Shown here: positions 49,435 through 58,044 of the stretch, one piece after another | Layout: each line of letters opens with the position of its first letter | Numbering within the stretch: position 1 is the first letter of the stretch | From: DATDAH01 sp963845425 | GTDB lineage: Bacteria > Actinomycetota > Acidimicrobiia > Acidimicrobiales > DATDAH01 | DNA: 64,000 nt | Assembly: GCA_963845425.1 (NCBI GenBank) | Contig: CAWJSC010000010.1 | Coordinates: 248,001 to 312,000, forward strand | Direction: 5' to 3' | Notes under the pieces: model-generated | What the model was told of the DNA's origin: nothing | Databases searched by the model: none | What the model saw: the letters and a program-made list of their open reading frames with translations, nothing else | Made by a program: the position numbers and the translations under genes

Positions 49435-50381
49435 GAGAGCTGCTCCAACCAGGCGACCAGGTCGTCGCGCAGGTCGGGCGGGCTGAGGACCTCGGCGTGC
49501 TCGAGGAAGGTGAGGACGAAGGAGCGGAAGGCGACGGGGTTGCTCACCGGAAGGGCCAGCTCGACCGAGCCGTCGTCGTGCCGCCGGGCCACGGTCGACT
49601 CCCCCGTCAGGTGCACGGCGTACCCGGCCTGGTCGGCGTCGACCAGGAGGCGGGCCTCGACCGGCACGTCGTCGCCCAGCTCCCAGGGCTGACGCTCGGC
49701 TCCGGACCGGACGTCGTCGGGCCGCTCGAAGGCCTTGGCCGGCCCGTCGGTCACGACGTCGCCCTCGAGCCGGTCGAGGCGGTAGCTGCGGATGTCGTCC
49801 CGCTCGTGGTCCAGTCCGGTGACGTACCAGCGGCCCCGACGGAAGTCGAGGCGGTAAGGGTCGACCAGGCGCTCGACCCCGCCGTGGGTCAGACGCACCC
49901 GGTGGCGCTGGGAGACCGCGCCGAACAGCAGCGGCAGCCGGGCGTCGGAAGGCAGAGAGGCCACGGGCTCGCCGCCCCCGGGGCGGCTGCCGAGACCGTC
50001 GGCGGCGATCACGCCGCCCAGCTTCCAGAGGGCCTCGTCGTCAGTGGGCCCGCCCACCTGCACCGTCGACGCCGCGAGGTGCAGCGCCGCCAGCTCGTCG
50101 GCCTCCAGACCCGGGTCGGCCAGGTAGTACTCGTCGCGGGGGATGCGGTAGCCGTCCCGGGGTGGGTCGACCCCGGGGAGCGGCTGCACGACGAGCGGCA
50201 CGCCGAGCTCCCGCAGGTCCTCCTTGTCCCGCTCGAAGGCCCGGTGGAACGTGGGGCCGCCCTCCGGGTAGCCCCCGACCAGCTCGCGCAGCTCGTCGGC
50301 GCTCAGCGGCCGCATGGTGTCGAGCAGCACGGCGACGAGGTTCATGAGCCGCTCGAGCTTGTCCACCTTCTCGGTCGCCAT
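49431..50381 (-). CDS. pafB: WYL-domain regulator PafB
   Basis: This 316-residue protein starts with VDKLERLMNLVAVLLDT, a winged helix, and has the WYL domain with GRWYVTGLDHERDDIRSYRLD near residue 190. It is the partner of PafC. The TAGGCT box ten bases upstream of the ATG could give a separate promoter. Gene order pafA - DUF3866 - pafB - pafC has one extra gene compared with mycobacteria. Confidence 0.92.
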   Translation of the reverse strand: MATEKVDKLERLMNLVAVLLDTMRPLSADELRELVGGYPEGGPTFHRAFERDKEDLRELGVPLVVQPLPGVDPPRDGYRIPRDEYYLADPGLEADELAALHLAASTVQVGGPTDDEALWKLGGVIAADGLGSRPGGGEPVASLPSDARLPLLFGAVSQRHRVRLTHGGVERLVDPYRLDFRRGRWYVTGLDHERDDIRSYRLDRLEGDVVTDGPAKAFERPDDVRSGAERQPWELGDDVPVEARLLVDADQAGYAVHLTGESTVARRHDDGSVELALPVSNPVAFRSFVLTFLEHAEVLSPPDLRDDLVAWLEQLS

Positions 50382-50394
50382 CGTCCGCTCGAGC

Positions 50395-51414
50395 CTAGAT
50401 CTGGTCGAGCAGGGAGGCGCCCAGGACGCCGGCCTGGCCGGCGGCGGTGAAGTAGGCGGGGTCCTCCTCGGGCGTGCGGCCCATGGTGGTGACGCGCAGG
50501 CCCTGCGCGGCGAGTAGCGCCGGGGTGTCGGGCGCCGTGACCTCGACCACGTCGTGGCGCTCCAGCGGGCCGAGCTCGGGGGTGGCGGCGACCCGGACCC
50601 GGGAGCGGACGAGGTCGAGGACGGTCCGGGAGTGGTGGCTGACGCCCTGGTGACGATCGCGGGGGTCCCCGGAGGAGACGCGGAGGCAGGCCACGGGCTG
50701 TCCCCCGAGGGCGGCGACGGTGTCGAGGGCGCCCGCCGCCTCGAGCGACGTCGTGCCCAGGGTCGTCCCGGTGCCGACCACGCCCGGCCCCATGCCCACC
50801 ACGATCAGGTCGGCGGCGAAGACGTGGCGGGCCAGGACCAGGGCCGAGGCCACGTTGACCGCTTCGAGGTCGCCGCCGAAGGCGTGACCGGCAGTCACCG
50901 TGCCGACGAGCAGCTCTCGTTCGACCATCGTGGCGGTCAGGTCCGAGAAGGCGATGGGCAGGGCGGCCCCGTCGGTCATCACGTAGGCGATGCGTGTGCC
51001 GGGGCGGGCGTCGAGGGCGGCCACGACCACGGGGGCGACCTGGCTGTGCACGGTGCAGACCACCACCGGCACGTGGTCGAGGGTGGCCGGGACGTCGGGA
51101 TGCTGCTCCTCCCCCGCTCCGGTGTCCGCCTGCAGGCTGGTGTAGCGCAGCTTCATGATGTGCCCGGGCCCGGGCTCGCTCCAGGCGTCCCGGGCCAGGT
51201 TCCAGTGCACGACGTGCCAGCCCCCGGTGCCGAGGCCCAGTTCGACGGCCGTGGTGTTGCAGACGACCCGGTCCCCCACCGCGACCCGTCCGGTGAGCTG
51301 GGTCAGGACGTAGGCCTGGGACGGCTCGTCGTCGCCGAGGTCGACCCGTACGCGCTGGAGCCCGGCGCGCTCGGTCAGCAGTTCGGTGACCGCTCCGGTG
51401 CGGAAGGAGGGCAC
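50395..51414 (-). CDS. DUF3866-family protein
   Basis: This 339-residue protein spans the whole DUF3866 family: VTELLTERAGLQRVRVDL, then GDRVVCNTTAVELGLGTGG, HIMKLRYTSLQ and VVGMGPGVVGTGTTLGTTS. The function is unknown, and the family is frequently linked with the proteasome or DNA metabolism in actinobacterial genomes. It sits ten bases downstream of pafA and thirteen bases upstream of pafB, so it probably belongs to this operon. Confidence 0.88.
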   Translation of the reverse strand: MPSFRTGAVTELLTERAGLQRVRVDLGDDEPSQAYVLTQLTGRVAVGDRVVCNTTAVELGLGTGGWHVVHWNLARDAWSEPGPGHIMKLRYTSLQADTGAGEEQHPDVPATLDHVPVVVCTVHSQVAPVVVAALDARPGTRIAYVMTDGAALPIAFSDLTATMVERELLVGTVTAGHAFGGDLEAVNVASALVLARHVFAADLIVVGMGPGVVGTGTTLGTTSLEAAGALDTVAALGGQPVACLRVSSGDPRDRHQGVSHHSRTVLDLVRSRVRVAATPELGPLERHDVVEVTAPDTPALLAAQGLRVTTMGRTPEEDPAYFTAAGQAGVLGASLLDQI

Positions 51415-51424
51415 GGCGGGAGGG

Positions 51425-52783
51425 TTACAGGGAGGCGATCAGCTTCTCGACCCGCTCGTCGCGGGCCTTGAAGGGGTCCTTGCAGAGGACGGTGCGCTGG
51501 GCCTGGTCGTTCAGCTTCAGGTGGACCCAGTCCACCGTGTAGTCGCGCTTCTTCTCCTTGGCCTTCTTGATGAACTCGCCGCGGAGGGCGGCCCGGGTGG
51601 TCTGCGGCGGGTGCTCCACGGCGTGGTTGATGTCGGCGTCGGTGGCGACGCGGTCGACCATGCCCTTCGCCTGCATCTTGTAGAAGAGGCCGCGGTTGCG
51701 GTTGACGTCGTGGTACTGGAGGTCCAGCAGAGCGACCCGGGCGTGGGCCAGCGGCAGGTCGTGGCGCTCCCGGTAGGCCTCGATCAGGTTGTGCTTGATG
51801 ACCCAGTCGCATTCGCGGTCCAGGGAGAAGGGGTCCTTCTCGAGCCCGGTCAGGGTGTGCTCCCACATGTCCAGTGCCTGTTGTTCCAGGGGCGAGAGCC
51901 CCCTCGTGTCGGCGAAGCGCATGGCCCGGTTCAGGTACTCGGACTGGATCTCCAGCGCCGAGGCCTCGCGGCCGTTGGCCAGGCGGACCCGGCGGGTGCA
52001 GGTGAGGTCGTGGCTGATCTCGCGGATGGCCCGGATCGGGTTCTCCAGGGTCATGTCCCGGATGACCACCGAGGGCTCCTCCAGCATGCGGAGGATGATC
52101 GACGCGGCACCGACCTTGAGGAAGGTGGCGTACTCGCTCATGTTGGAGTCGCCCACGATGACGTGGAGGCGTCGGTAGCGCTCGGCGTCGGCGTGGGGCT
52201 CGTCCCGGGTGTTGATGATCGGCCGCGAGCGGGTCGTGGCGCTGGAGACGCCCTCCCAGATGTGCTCGGCCCGCTGGCTGATGCAGAACATGGCGCCCCG
52301 GGCGGTCTGCAGGACCTTGCCCGCCCCGGCGTAGATCTGGCGGCTGACCAGGAACGGGATGAGGACGTCGACGTAGTGGCTGAAGTCGTCCCGCCGGCTG
52401 GTCAGGTAGTTCTCGTGGCAGCCGTAGGAGTTGCCGGCGGAGTCGGTGTTGTTCTTGAAGAGGTAGATGACCCCCCGGATGCCCTCTTCCCGTAGGCGCT
52501 GTTCGGCCGAGGCCAGGAGCTGTTCGAGGATGCGCTCCCCTGCCTTGTCGTGCACGACGAGGTCGTAGATGGAGTCGCACTCCGGGGTGGCGTATTCGGG
52601 GTGGCTGCCGACGTCGAGGTAGAGGCGGGCGCCGTTGGCCAGGAAGACGTTGGAGCTACGGCCCCACGACACGACCCGGCGGAAGAGGTAGCGGGCGACC
52701 TCGTCAGGGCTCAGCCGGCGTTGGCCCCGCAAGGTGCAGGTCACCCCGTACTCGTTCTCGAGTCCGAAGATCCGCCGGTCCAT
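51425..52783 (-). CDS. pafA: Pup--protein ligase PafA
   Basis: The protein has 452 residues from the ATG at 52783, seven bases after a TAGCGT box. It begins RRIFGLENEYGVTCTL, the catalytic ligase start with the ATP- and metal-binding glutamates, and has IYLFKNNTDSAGNSYGCHEN and HVIVGDSNMSEYATFLKVG. It joins the C-terminal glutamate of Pup to lysines of target proteins. The related dop gene is at 60820-62329 in the same window; the two share the same fold. Confidence 0.96.
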   Translation of the reverse strand: MDRRIFGLENEYGVTCTLRGQRRLSPDEVARYLFRRVVSWGRSSNVFLANGARLYLDVGSHPEYATPECDSIYDLVVHDKAGERILEQLLASAEQRLREEGIRGVIYLFKNNTDSAGNSYGCHENYLTSRRDDFSHYVDVLIPFLVSRQIYAGAGKVLQTARGAMFCISQRAEHIWEGVSSATTRSRPIINTRDEPHADAERYRRLHVIVGDSNMSEYATFLKVGAASIILRMLEEPSVVIRDMTLENPIRAIREISHDLTCTRRVRLANGREASALEIQSEYLNRAMRFADTRGLSPLEQQALDMWEHTLTGLEKDPFSLDRECDWVIKHNLIEAYRERHDLPLAHARVALLDLQYHDVNRNRGLFYKMQAKGMVDRVATDADINHAVEHPPQTTRAALRGEFIKKAKEKKRDYTVDWVHLKLNDQAQRTVLCKDPFKARDERVEKLIASL

Positions 52784-52791
52784 GCGCGGCA

Positions 52792-52805
52792 CGCTACCGG
52801 TAGCG
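52792..52805. promoter_or_regulatory. 14-bp perfect palindrome over the pafA -10 box
   Basis: CGCTACCGGTAGCG is a perfect palindrome that covers the pafA -10 box TAGCGT (minus strand, 52796-52791). It lies in the divergent region between pafA and the DUF2007 gene and may be an operator. Confidence 0.5.
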
Positions 52806-52834
52806 CACCCCCGGGGTGGGCCACCCTCCACCGG

Positions 52835-52840
52835 TACGGT
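52835..52840 (+). promoter_or_regulatory. -10 box, leaderless promoter of the DUF2007 gene
   Basis: TACGGT ends exactly six bases before the GTG at 52847. Confidence 0.5.
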
Positions 52841-52846
52841 GACGGC

Positions 52847-53113
52847 GTGGCCGATCTCCACATGGCCCACCTGGCCAGCGTTGACACGCCGTTCGAGGCG
52901 AAGGTGCTCGCGGCCCGGCTCGGGGCGGAGGGGATCCTGTGGGAGCTGCGGGGCGCGAGCGACGTGTATCCGGTGGGTCAGACCCACGTCTGGGTCGACG
53001 AGGAGAGCCTGGCCGACGCCCGGGAACTGCTGCTCTCCGACGCCGTGGAGGAGGTCTTCGACGAAGGTCCGGAGATCGGCCCGACGGTGGAAGGCGAGCT
53101 CGAGGAGGGCTAG
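52847..53113 (+). CDS. DUF2007-type putative signal-transducing protein
   Basis: The protein has 88 residues from the GTG at 52847; the frame is open far upstream, but that part lies in pafA. The small alpha/beta domain has ASVDTPFEAKVLAARLGAEG and the strand VYPVGQTHVWVDEESLADAR, typical of DUF2007. Members are thought to bind PII-like partners, without firm proof. It is the only plus-strand gene inside the proteasome locus and overlaps the prcA stop by four bases. Confidence 0.72.
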   Translation: MADLHMAHLASVDTPFEAKVLAARLGAEGILWELRGASDVYPVGQTHVWVDEESLADARELLLSDAVEEVFDEGPEIGPTVEGELEEG

Positions 53114-53868
53114 GCGCTGGGCTCGTCGTCGGGCGGCGGCGGCTCGAGGTCGACCCCGCCGCCGTTGCCGGTGGTTGCGGCCACGAGGTCACCGAGGCGG
53201 GTGCGCAGCTCGTCGGGCTCGATGCGGCGGAAGGCCCGGCGCTGGCCGGTCGTGCGGTCGAGCACGGCCACCTCGAGGTCGTCGGCGCCGAGGCCCCGGT
53301 CCGGCCCGGTGAGGGCCTGGATGGCCCCGGTGAGGGCGGCGTCGATGTCCCGGCCCTCGCTCCAGGTCTCCCGTAGGCGGGTGACGATGGTCTCGGCGTC
53401 GCCGCCGAGGGCGGTGCACTCGTTCTCGTCCCGGACGGTGCCGTCGTAGAGGATGTGGAACATCTGGTCGTCGTCGGTGTCGGGGCCGATCTCGGCGACG
53501 AGGATCTCCACCTCCATCGGCTTCATCTCGTGGGTGAAGATCTGGCCGAGGATCTGGGCGTACTGATTGGCCAGGCCCCGGGCGTTCACGTCCTCGCGGC
53601 TGTAGCTGTAGCCCTTGAGGTCGGCATGGCGGACCCCGGCGATGCGCAGCTGGTCGAACTCGTTGTACTTGCCGACCCCGGCGAAGGCGATGTGATCGTA
53701 GATCTCGCTGATCTTGCGCAGGGTGTTGGACTGGTTCTCGGCCACGATGGCGATGCCGTCGGCGTAGGCCACGGCCACCAGGCTCCGGCCCCGGGCGATG
53801 CCCTTGCGGGCGTAGTCGGCCAGGTCCTTCATCCGCTGCTCGGGAGCGACGTAGAAGGGCATGCTCAT
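53110..53868 (-). CDS. prcA: Proteasome alpha subunit
   Basis: This 252-residue protein is a proteasome alpha-type subunit: the start MSMPFYVAPEQRMKDLADYA forms the gating helix, followed by RSLVAVAYADGIAIVAEN and IYDHIAFAGVGKYNEFDQLR. It has no catalytic threonine, as expected, and forms the outer rings that bind Mpa. Its Pro/Glu/Asp-rich tail differs between species. Downstream partner of prcB. Confidence 0.97.
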   Translation of the reverse strand: MSMPFYVAPEQRMKDLADYARKGIARGRSLVAVAYADGIAIVAENQSNTLRKISEIYDHIAFAGVGKYNEFDQLRIAGVRHADLKGYSYSREDVNARGLANQYAQILGQIFTHEMKPMEVEILVAEIGPDTDDDQMFHILYDGTVRDENECTALGGDAETIVTRLRETWSEGRDIDAALTGAIQALTGPDRGLGADDLEVAVLDRTTGQRRAFRRIEPDELRTRLGDLVAATTGNGGGVDLEPPPPDDEPSA

Positions 53869-53920
53869 GGTTGCCGCTCCTGTCGACTCCGTCGACGGGC
53901 CGCGGGCCCCCCGCTCACGC

Positions 53921-54715
53921 TCATGACGCCAGTCCTCCGTCCATGGAGTCGAGCAGGCCCTGGAAGCGGGCGGCGATCTCGTCCCGCTCCAGGGCGGTGA
54001 AGCCCTCGGTGGTGATGGTCGCCATGGTCGGGTAGATGCCCCGCACCAGGTCGGGCCCGCCGGTGGCGGAGTCCTCGTCGGCGGCCTGGAAGAGCGCCTT
54101 CAGGGTGAGGTCCACGGCCTCCTCGCGGGTCAGCTCTGGCTTCCAGCCCAGCTTGACCACGGTGCCGGCGTGCAAGGAGCCCGAGCCGGTGCTGGCGTGG
54201 TCGTTCTCCTCGTAGCGGCCGCCGGTCACGTCGAACTCGAAGAGGCGGCCGGTGCCCCGCCCGATGTCGAAGCCGGCGAAGAGCGGCACGACGGCGAGGC
54301 CTTGCATGGCTGCGGGGAGGTTGGAGCGCACCATCTGGCTGAGCTGGTTGGCCTTGCCCTCGAGGGAGAGCTGCTCGCCCTCGACCTTCTCGTAGTGCTC
54401 GAGCTGGAGCTGGAAGAGCTTGACCATCTCGACCGCCGGGCCGGCGGCGCCGGCGATGGCGACCCCCGAATGGCGGTCGGCGGGGAAGACCTTCTCCATC
54501 GAACGGTGGCTGATGAGGTTCCCGGCGGTGGCCCGCCGGTCCCCCGCCATGATCACCCCGTCGGCGTAGCGCAGAGCCACCACCGTGGTGCCATGGGTCA
54601 GCGTCACGGCGTCACCGTGTCGGTCCATCTGCGGCGGTTCGAGCCCGGCCCGGCGCACCAGCGCCGAGAAGTCAGGTCCCGGATCGTCCTCAGCCCGGAA
54701 GAACGGCATCGTCAC
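53921..54715 (-). CDS. prcB: Proteasome beta subunit
   Basis: This 264-residue protein carries a 42-residue propeptide that is removed before the nucleophile Thr43 (THG|TTVVALRYADG). The conserved Asp and Lys of the active site follow (IMAGDRRATAGN, MEKVFPAD). It forms the inner catalytic rings of the 20S core with PrcA and degrades pupylated proteins delivered by Mpa. The gene starts about 40 bases downstream of the hairpin that ends the preceding unit. Confidence 0.97.
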   Translation of the reverse strand: MTMPFFRAEDDPGPDFSALVRRAGLEPPQMDRHGDAVTLTHGTTVVALRYADGVIMAGDRRATAGNLISHRSMEKVFPADRHSGVAIAGAAGPAVEMVKLFQLQLEHYEKVEGEQLSLEGKANQLSQMVRSNLPAAMQGLAVVPLFAGFDIGRGTGRLFEFDVTGGRYEENDHASTGSGSLHAGTVVKLGWKPELTREEAVDLTLKALFQAADEDSATGGPDLVRGIYPTMATITTEGFTALERDEIAARFQGLLDSMDGGLAS

Positions 54716-54753
54716 CGCCCGGAGGCTACCGGCGCCCGACCGCCCACCGCATT

Positions 54754-54792
54754 GGAGGCAATAGGGGGCGGCATCCGCCCCCTATTGCCTCC
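54754..54792. terminator. 18-pair perfect hairpin sharing a stem core with 35434-35476
   Basis: The left arm (54754-54771, GGAGGCAATAGGGGGCGG) and the right arm (54775-54792) pair fully around the loop CAT. It lies eight bases after the stop of the gene at 54800 and before prcB, so it likely ends that transcript. The GAGGCAATAG core is identical to the hairpin at 35434-35476. Confidence 0.75.
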
Positions 54793-54799
54793 GACGGAT

Positions 54800-56329
54800 T
54801 CAGGGGCGGGGGATGTCGACGAGGATCTCGGGGAGCCCGGAGAGGGGGGTCACGGTCGGCTCGCCCAGGTTGGCGATCGGGATGGCGAAGGTGGTCGTGT
54901 CGGCGGTGTGGCGGCAGAGGATGTAGGGGAACTCGCCCGGCACGAAGACGGCGGTGGGGTCGGCGGCGAAGCGGGCACCCAGCTCGATGGTCATCCATCC
55001 CTGCCAGAACGGCTCCGCGCGATAGGCCCGGTAGGTGCGCTCGTAGTCGGCGGCGAAGCGGCCACACGCCGGGTCCAGCGTCTCGAGGATCGTCAGGTCT
55101 CCGACGGAGGGCTGGAAGTCGCCGAAGGCGAACCGGATGTGATCCCCGCCATCATCGATGGTCCGGGTCAACGTCGGGAGCGGCTCGAGGTCGGCCACCG
55201 ACAGGATCGACGTCGACGTGACCGGTGTCGTGGTGGCCGGAGCGAGGGCGGTCGTTGTGGGTGGGCCGTCGGTGGACTCGACGTCGACGAAGGCGCCGGT
55301 CCGGATGACGTCGCGGATGGTCCCGGCGTCGAGGGTGGCCTGGCTGCACACCTGGCCGGTGCGGCAACCGGTCGTGATCTCGAGGGTGAGACCGGCGTCG
55401 GTGCGGATCAGTGCGTAGTCCCGGCCGGGCCCCGCGTACTCGTCGAACACGATGGCTCGACCGGAGCCGAGGAAGGACTCTCCCAGAGCGATCTCTTCGT
55501 AACCAAAACCCTCGGCTGGGTTGGCGGACGAGTCCTGGAGCAGGTCGAAGTACCCCGGCTGGTTGGTCGTCGAGACCGTGATCCATCGCTCGCTGGCGTC
55601 GCCGGCCTCGTAGGTGATGCTTGCCTCGGCGGGCCCCCGAGGGTCCGGGAGAGTCCAGGTGTCCCGCTCGGGCAGCCCGTCGGGCGACGGGAGATCATCG
55701 AGGTCGAGGGTGGGACTGAACACCTCACGGGCGTAGGTGATGAGTGCGTCCTCCGATTCGGCGCCGACCAGTTCGGCGCCGACCGTGGCGACCGACCCGT
55801 CGTTCAGGCGCCACTCGATCCCCAACCCGGAATCGTTCCCCCCGCCGCCGGCATCGTCGACCCCGTCGCCATCCAGGTCGATCGGATCGCCGCGGACCTC
55901 TGGCGGCACCCCGCCGATCGGCGACTGGACCGCCACGGTGACGAACGGATCGGCGAGCGAGTGGCCGCTGCGGAAGACGACGACCGTCCTCGCCGGCTCG
56001 TCATCCAGGTGGAGATCGCCTGCTTGGGGCTCGCCCTGGACAAAGCCGTCGATGTCCAGGCCGACCAGCGGCACATCGGGAAGCGAACCGGTCGGTGAGG
56101 TGAACCCGCCCTCCTGACCGTCGTCGTCTCCCGCCAGGGCGAGGCCGCCCACCACGCCGGCCAGCAGGCACAGCCCGGCCACGCCGGTCACCACGGCCCG
56201 CTTCCGGCGGCGGCGGGCGGCGCGGCGGGTGACGGCGATGCCGACACCCTCCCGGGTGGGGTGGACCCCGCTCCCCTGCCGGGCCCGCTCGGCGAGGAGG
56301 TCGCTCAGTCGATCGTCGGGGCTGTTCAT
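54800..56329 (-). CDS. Sigma-linked membrane protein, possible anti-sigma factor
   Basis: The protein has 509 residues from the ATG that overlaps the sigma-factor stop (ATGA). A cytosolic N-terminus of about 45 residues (SPDDRLSDLLAERARQGSGV, basic RRAARRRRKRAVV) precedes one membrane helix (about 46-66), and about 440 residues lie outside. There is no zinc-finger anti-sigma motif. The exterior part contains an acidic, Asp/Gly-rich stretch and two beta domains separated by a Thr-rich linker. Close coupling with the sigma gene suggests it controls or is controlled by that factor. Confidence 0.65.
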   Translation of the reverse strand: MNSPDDRLSDLLAERARQGSGVHPTREGVGIAVTRRAARRRRKRAVVTGVAGLCLLAGVVGGLALAGDDDGQEGGFTSPTGSLPDVPLVGLDIDGFVQGEPQAGDLHLDDEPARTVVVFRSGHSLADPFVTVAVQSPIGGVPPEVRGDPIDLDGDGVDDAGGGGNDSGLGIEWRLNDGSVATVGAELVGAESEDALITYAREVFSPTLDLDDLPSPDGLPERDTWTLPDPRGPAEASITYEAGDASERWITVSTTNQPGYFDLLQDSSANPAEGFGYEEIALGESFLGSGRAIVFDEYAGPGRDYALIRTDAGLTLEITTGCRTGQVCSQATLDAGTIRDVIRTGAFVDVESTDGPPTTTALAPATTTPVTSTSILSVADLEPLPTLTRTIDDGGDHIRFAFGDFQPSVGDLTILETLDPACGRFAADYERTYRAYRAEPFWQGWMTIELGARFAADPTAVFVPGEFPYILCRHTADTTTFAIPIANLGEPTVTPLSGLPEILVDIPRP

Positions 56330-56814
56330 GGCTCGATCACCTCTCGGAGGCTGGCCAGACCGCGGTGCAGGAGGGACTTCACCGTGCCGGGGCGCACGCC
56401 CAGCAGCTCGGCGATGTCGGCTTCGGAGCGGTCCTCGTAGTAGCGGAGGACGACGGCGGCCCGCTGCCGGTACGGCAGGGCGGCCAGCACGTCGGCCAGG
56501 TGTTCGGTGACGGGTTCGGCCACACCTGGTGCGGCGGCGGCGTGACGCCGTTCGACGCCCCGGCGGCGCAGCCGGTCCTTGCAACCGTTGACGACACAGG
56601 TGCGCAGGTAGCCGCCGGGGTTGTCGACCCGGTCCCAGCGCTCGTAGAGCCGGGCGAAGGCGTCGTGGACCAGTTCTTCAGCCTGCGCCTCGGAGCCGAC
56701 CATGAGGAAGGCCAGGCGGGCCATGGCGTCGACCTCGTCGGTGTAGAGCGATTCGAAGGTCGCCGCGACGTAGGGCTCGGCGGTCCCGCCGGTCGCCTCA
56801 GCCACTGCCTTCAC
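56326..56814 (-). CDS. ECF sigma factor, SigE family
   Basis: This 162-residue protein has the two sigma regions. Region 2 is AFLMVGSEAQAEELVHDAFA with the helical RLYERWDRVDNPGGYLRTCV; region 4 ends with AALPYRQRAAVVLRYYEDRS and EADIAELLGVRPGTVKSLLH, a helix-turn-helix for the -35 box. This is the SigE-type group common in Actinobacteria. It directs a group of genes that cannot be told from here; the downstream membrane gene is one likely target or partner. GTG start. Confidence 0.92.
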   Translation of the reverse strand: MKAVAEATGGTAEPYVAATFESLYTDEVDAMARLAFLMVGSEAQAEELVHDAFARLYERWDRVDNPGGYLRTCVVNGCKDRLRRRGVERRHAAAAPGVAEPVTEHLADVLAALPYRQRAAVVLRYYEDRSEADIAELLGVRPGTVKSLLHRGLASLREVIEP

Positions 56815-56951
56815 GTCTCCAACGACGCCCGGCGGGGGCGAGAGGTTGCACGGACAGAGGAGAATCTTCTCCCAGGCCGGTCGAATTCGGCGTGACCCGT
56901 TCGTGGACGGGGTAGACGGAGGGACGGACCCACCGTCACCGAGGAGGAACA

Positions 56952-57557
56952 GTGCGCAAGCTGGTCGTGAGCGAGTTCGTGTCCCTGGACGGTGTCATGG
57001 AGGCGCCGGGCGGTGAGGACGACTACCCCCACGGGGCCTGGACCGTTCCCTACTGGGACAACGAGATCCTGGGTGCGTTCAAGACGGCCGAACTGGAGGC
57101 GGCCGACGCACTGCTGCTGGGTCGGGTGCAGTACGAGGGCTTCGCCGGGGCCTGGCCCCAGCGCCGCGGCGATCCCTTCTCCGACAAGATGAACTCGATG
57201 GCCAAGTACGTGGTCTCCAGCACCCTGGCGGACCCGTCCTGGGAGAACACCCAGGTCCTCCACGGCGACCCCATCGAGGCGGTGGCGGCCCTGAAGGCCG
57301 AGGACGGTGACGACATCCTCGTCGCCGGCAGCTCGACGCTGGCGAAGGCCCTCCTGCGGGCGGGCCTGGTCGACGAGCTCCGCTTGGCCGTCTACCCGAT
57401 CACCCTGGGCGAGGGGAAGCGCCTGTTCGACGATGCCGGCCGCAACGACCTCGAGCTGGTCGAGTCCACCGTCACCCCGGCGGGCGTGAACCTGCTTGTG
57501 TACCGCCAGAACCCCGACCCACCGACGATGGACGCCCACCCCTTCGCCGACGAGTGA
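56952..57557 (+). CDS. Dihydrofolate reductase-like (RibD C-terminal domain) protein
   Basis: This 201-residue protein starts with RKLVVSEFVSLDGVMEAPGG and has the NADPH loop ILVAGSSTLAKALL and the C-terminal strand LRLAVYPITLGEGKRLF. It belongs to the DHFR/RibD-like reductases that are used in many small pathways, often with unknown substrates. A strong GAGGAGGAAC ribosome-binding site precedes the GTG, so this transcript has a real leader, unlike most neighbours. Confidence 0.88.
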   Translation: MRKLVVSEFVSLDGVMEAPGGEDDYPHGAWTVPYWDNEILGAFKTAELEAADALLLGRVQYEGFAGAWPQRRGDPFSDKMNSMAKYVVSSTLADPSWENTQVLHGDPIEAVAALKAEDGDDILVAGSSTLAKALLRAGLVDELRLAVYPITLGEGKRLFDDAGRNDLELVESTVTPAGVNLLVYRQNPDPPTMDAHPFADE

Positions 57558-57567
57558 GCCACGGCGC

Positions 57568-58035
57568 TCACTCGACGAAGCAGGCCCGGAACGGCAGCCG
57601 GGTGGCGTTGAAGCGGCGTTGGGCCCGGGGCTCGAGGCTCCAGAGCGCCTCGGACTGGGCTTCGGGATCGCCGGCCTCGGCCCGATCGAGGGCGTCGGCC
57701 GCCTGGTCGAGCAGGTCGAGCCCGGCGGTCCAGTCCTCGGCGACGGTCGCCGGCGGTGGCACGGTGCGCAGCTCGGCGACCCAGTCCCGCATGAAGGTGC
57801 CCAGGCCGAGGGGCTTGGCCCCACCGACCCCGTCGGGGTCTTCGAGCTCACCGAAGTGCGATGCCGCCTCGATGCAGATGGCGTCGGCCCGGGCGGCGAA
57901 CCCGGCCGGGGTCAGGGGGGCCGAGGTGGCCGGCGCCTCAGGGGCCACCGTGCTCGCCGTGGGAGCGTCGTCACCGCACGCTGCGAGGACCAGGGCCAGC
58001 GCGAGCACCAGGCCGAAGGTCGGGCGATGGGCCAT
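57568..58035 (-). CDS. Secreted lipoprotein, unknown function
   Basis: This 155-residue protein has a lipoprotein signal peptide with lipobox LAAC (Cys20). The mature part, after a Thr/Ala-rich linker, is an alpha-helical domain with FAARADAICIEAASHFGEL and a late Cys, a pattern found in small extracytoplasmic helical domains of actinobacteria. The function is unknown. It lies ten bases before the PadR-linked membrane gene stop and may share that operon. Confidence 0.75.
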   Translation of the reverse strand: MAHRPTFGLVLALALVLAACGDDAPTASTVAPEAPATSAPLTPAGFAARADAICIEAASHFGELEDPDGVGGAKPLGLGTFMRDWVAELRTVPPPATVAEDWTAGLDLLDQAADALDRAEAGDPEAQSEALWSLEPRAQRRFNATRLPFRACFVE

Positions 58036-58044
58036 GGCGCGGAC

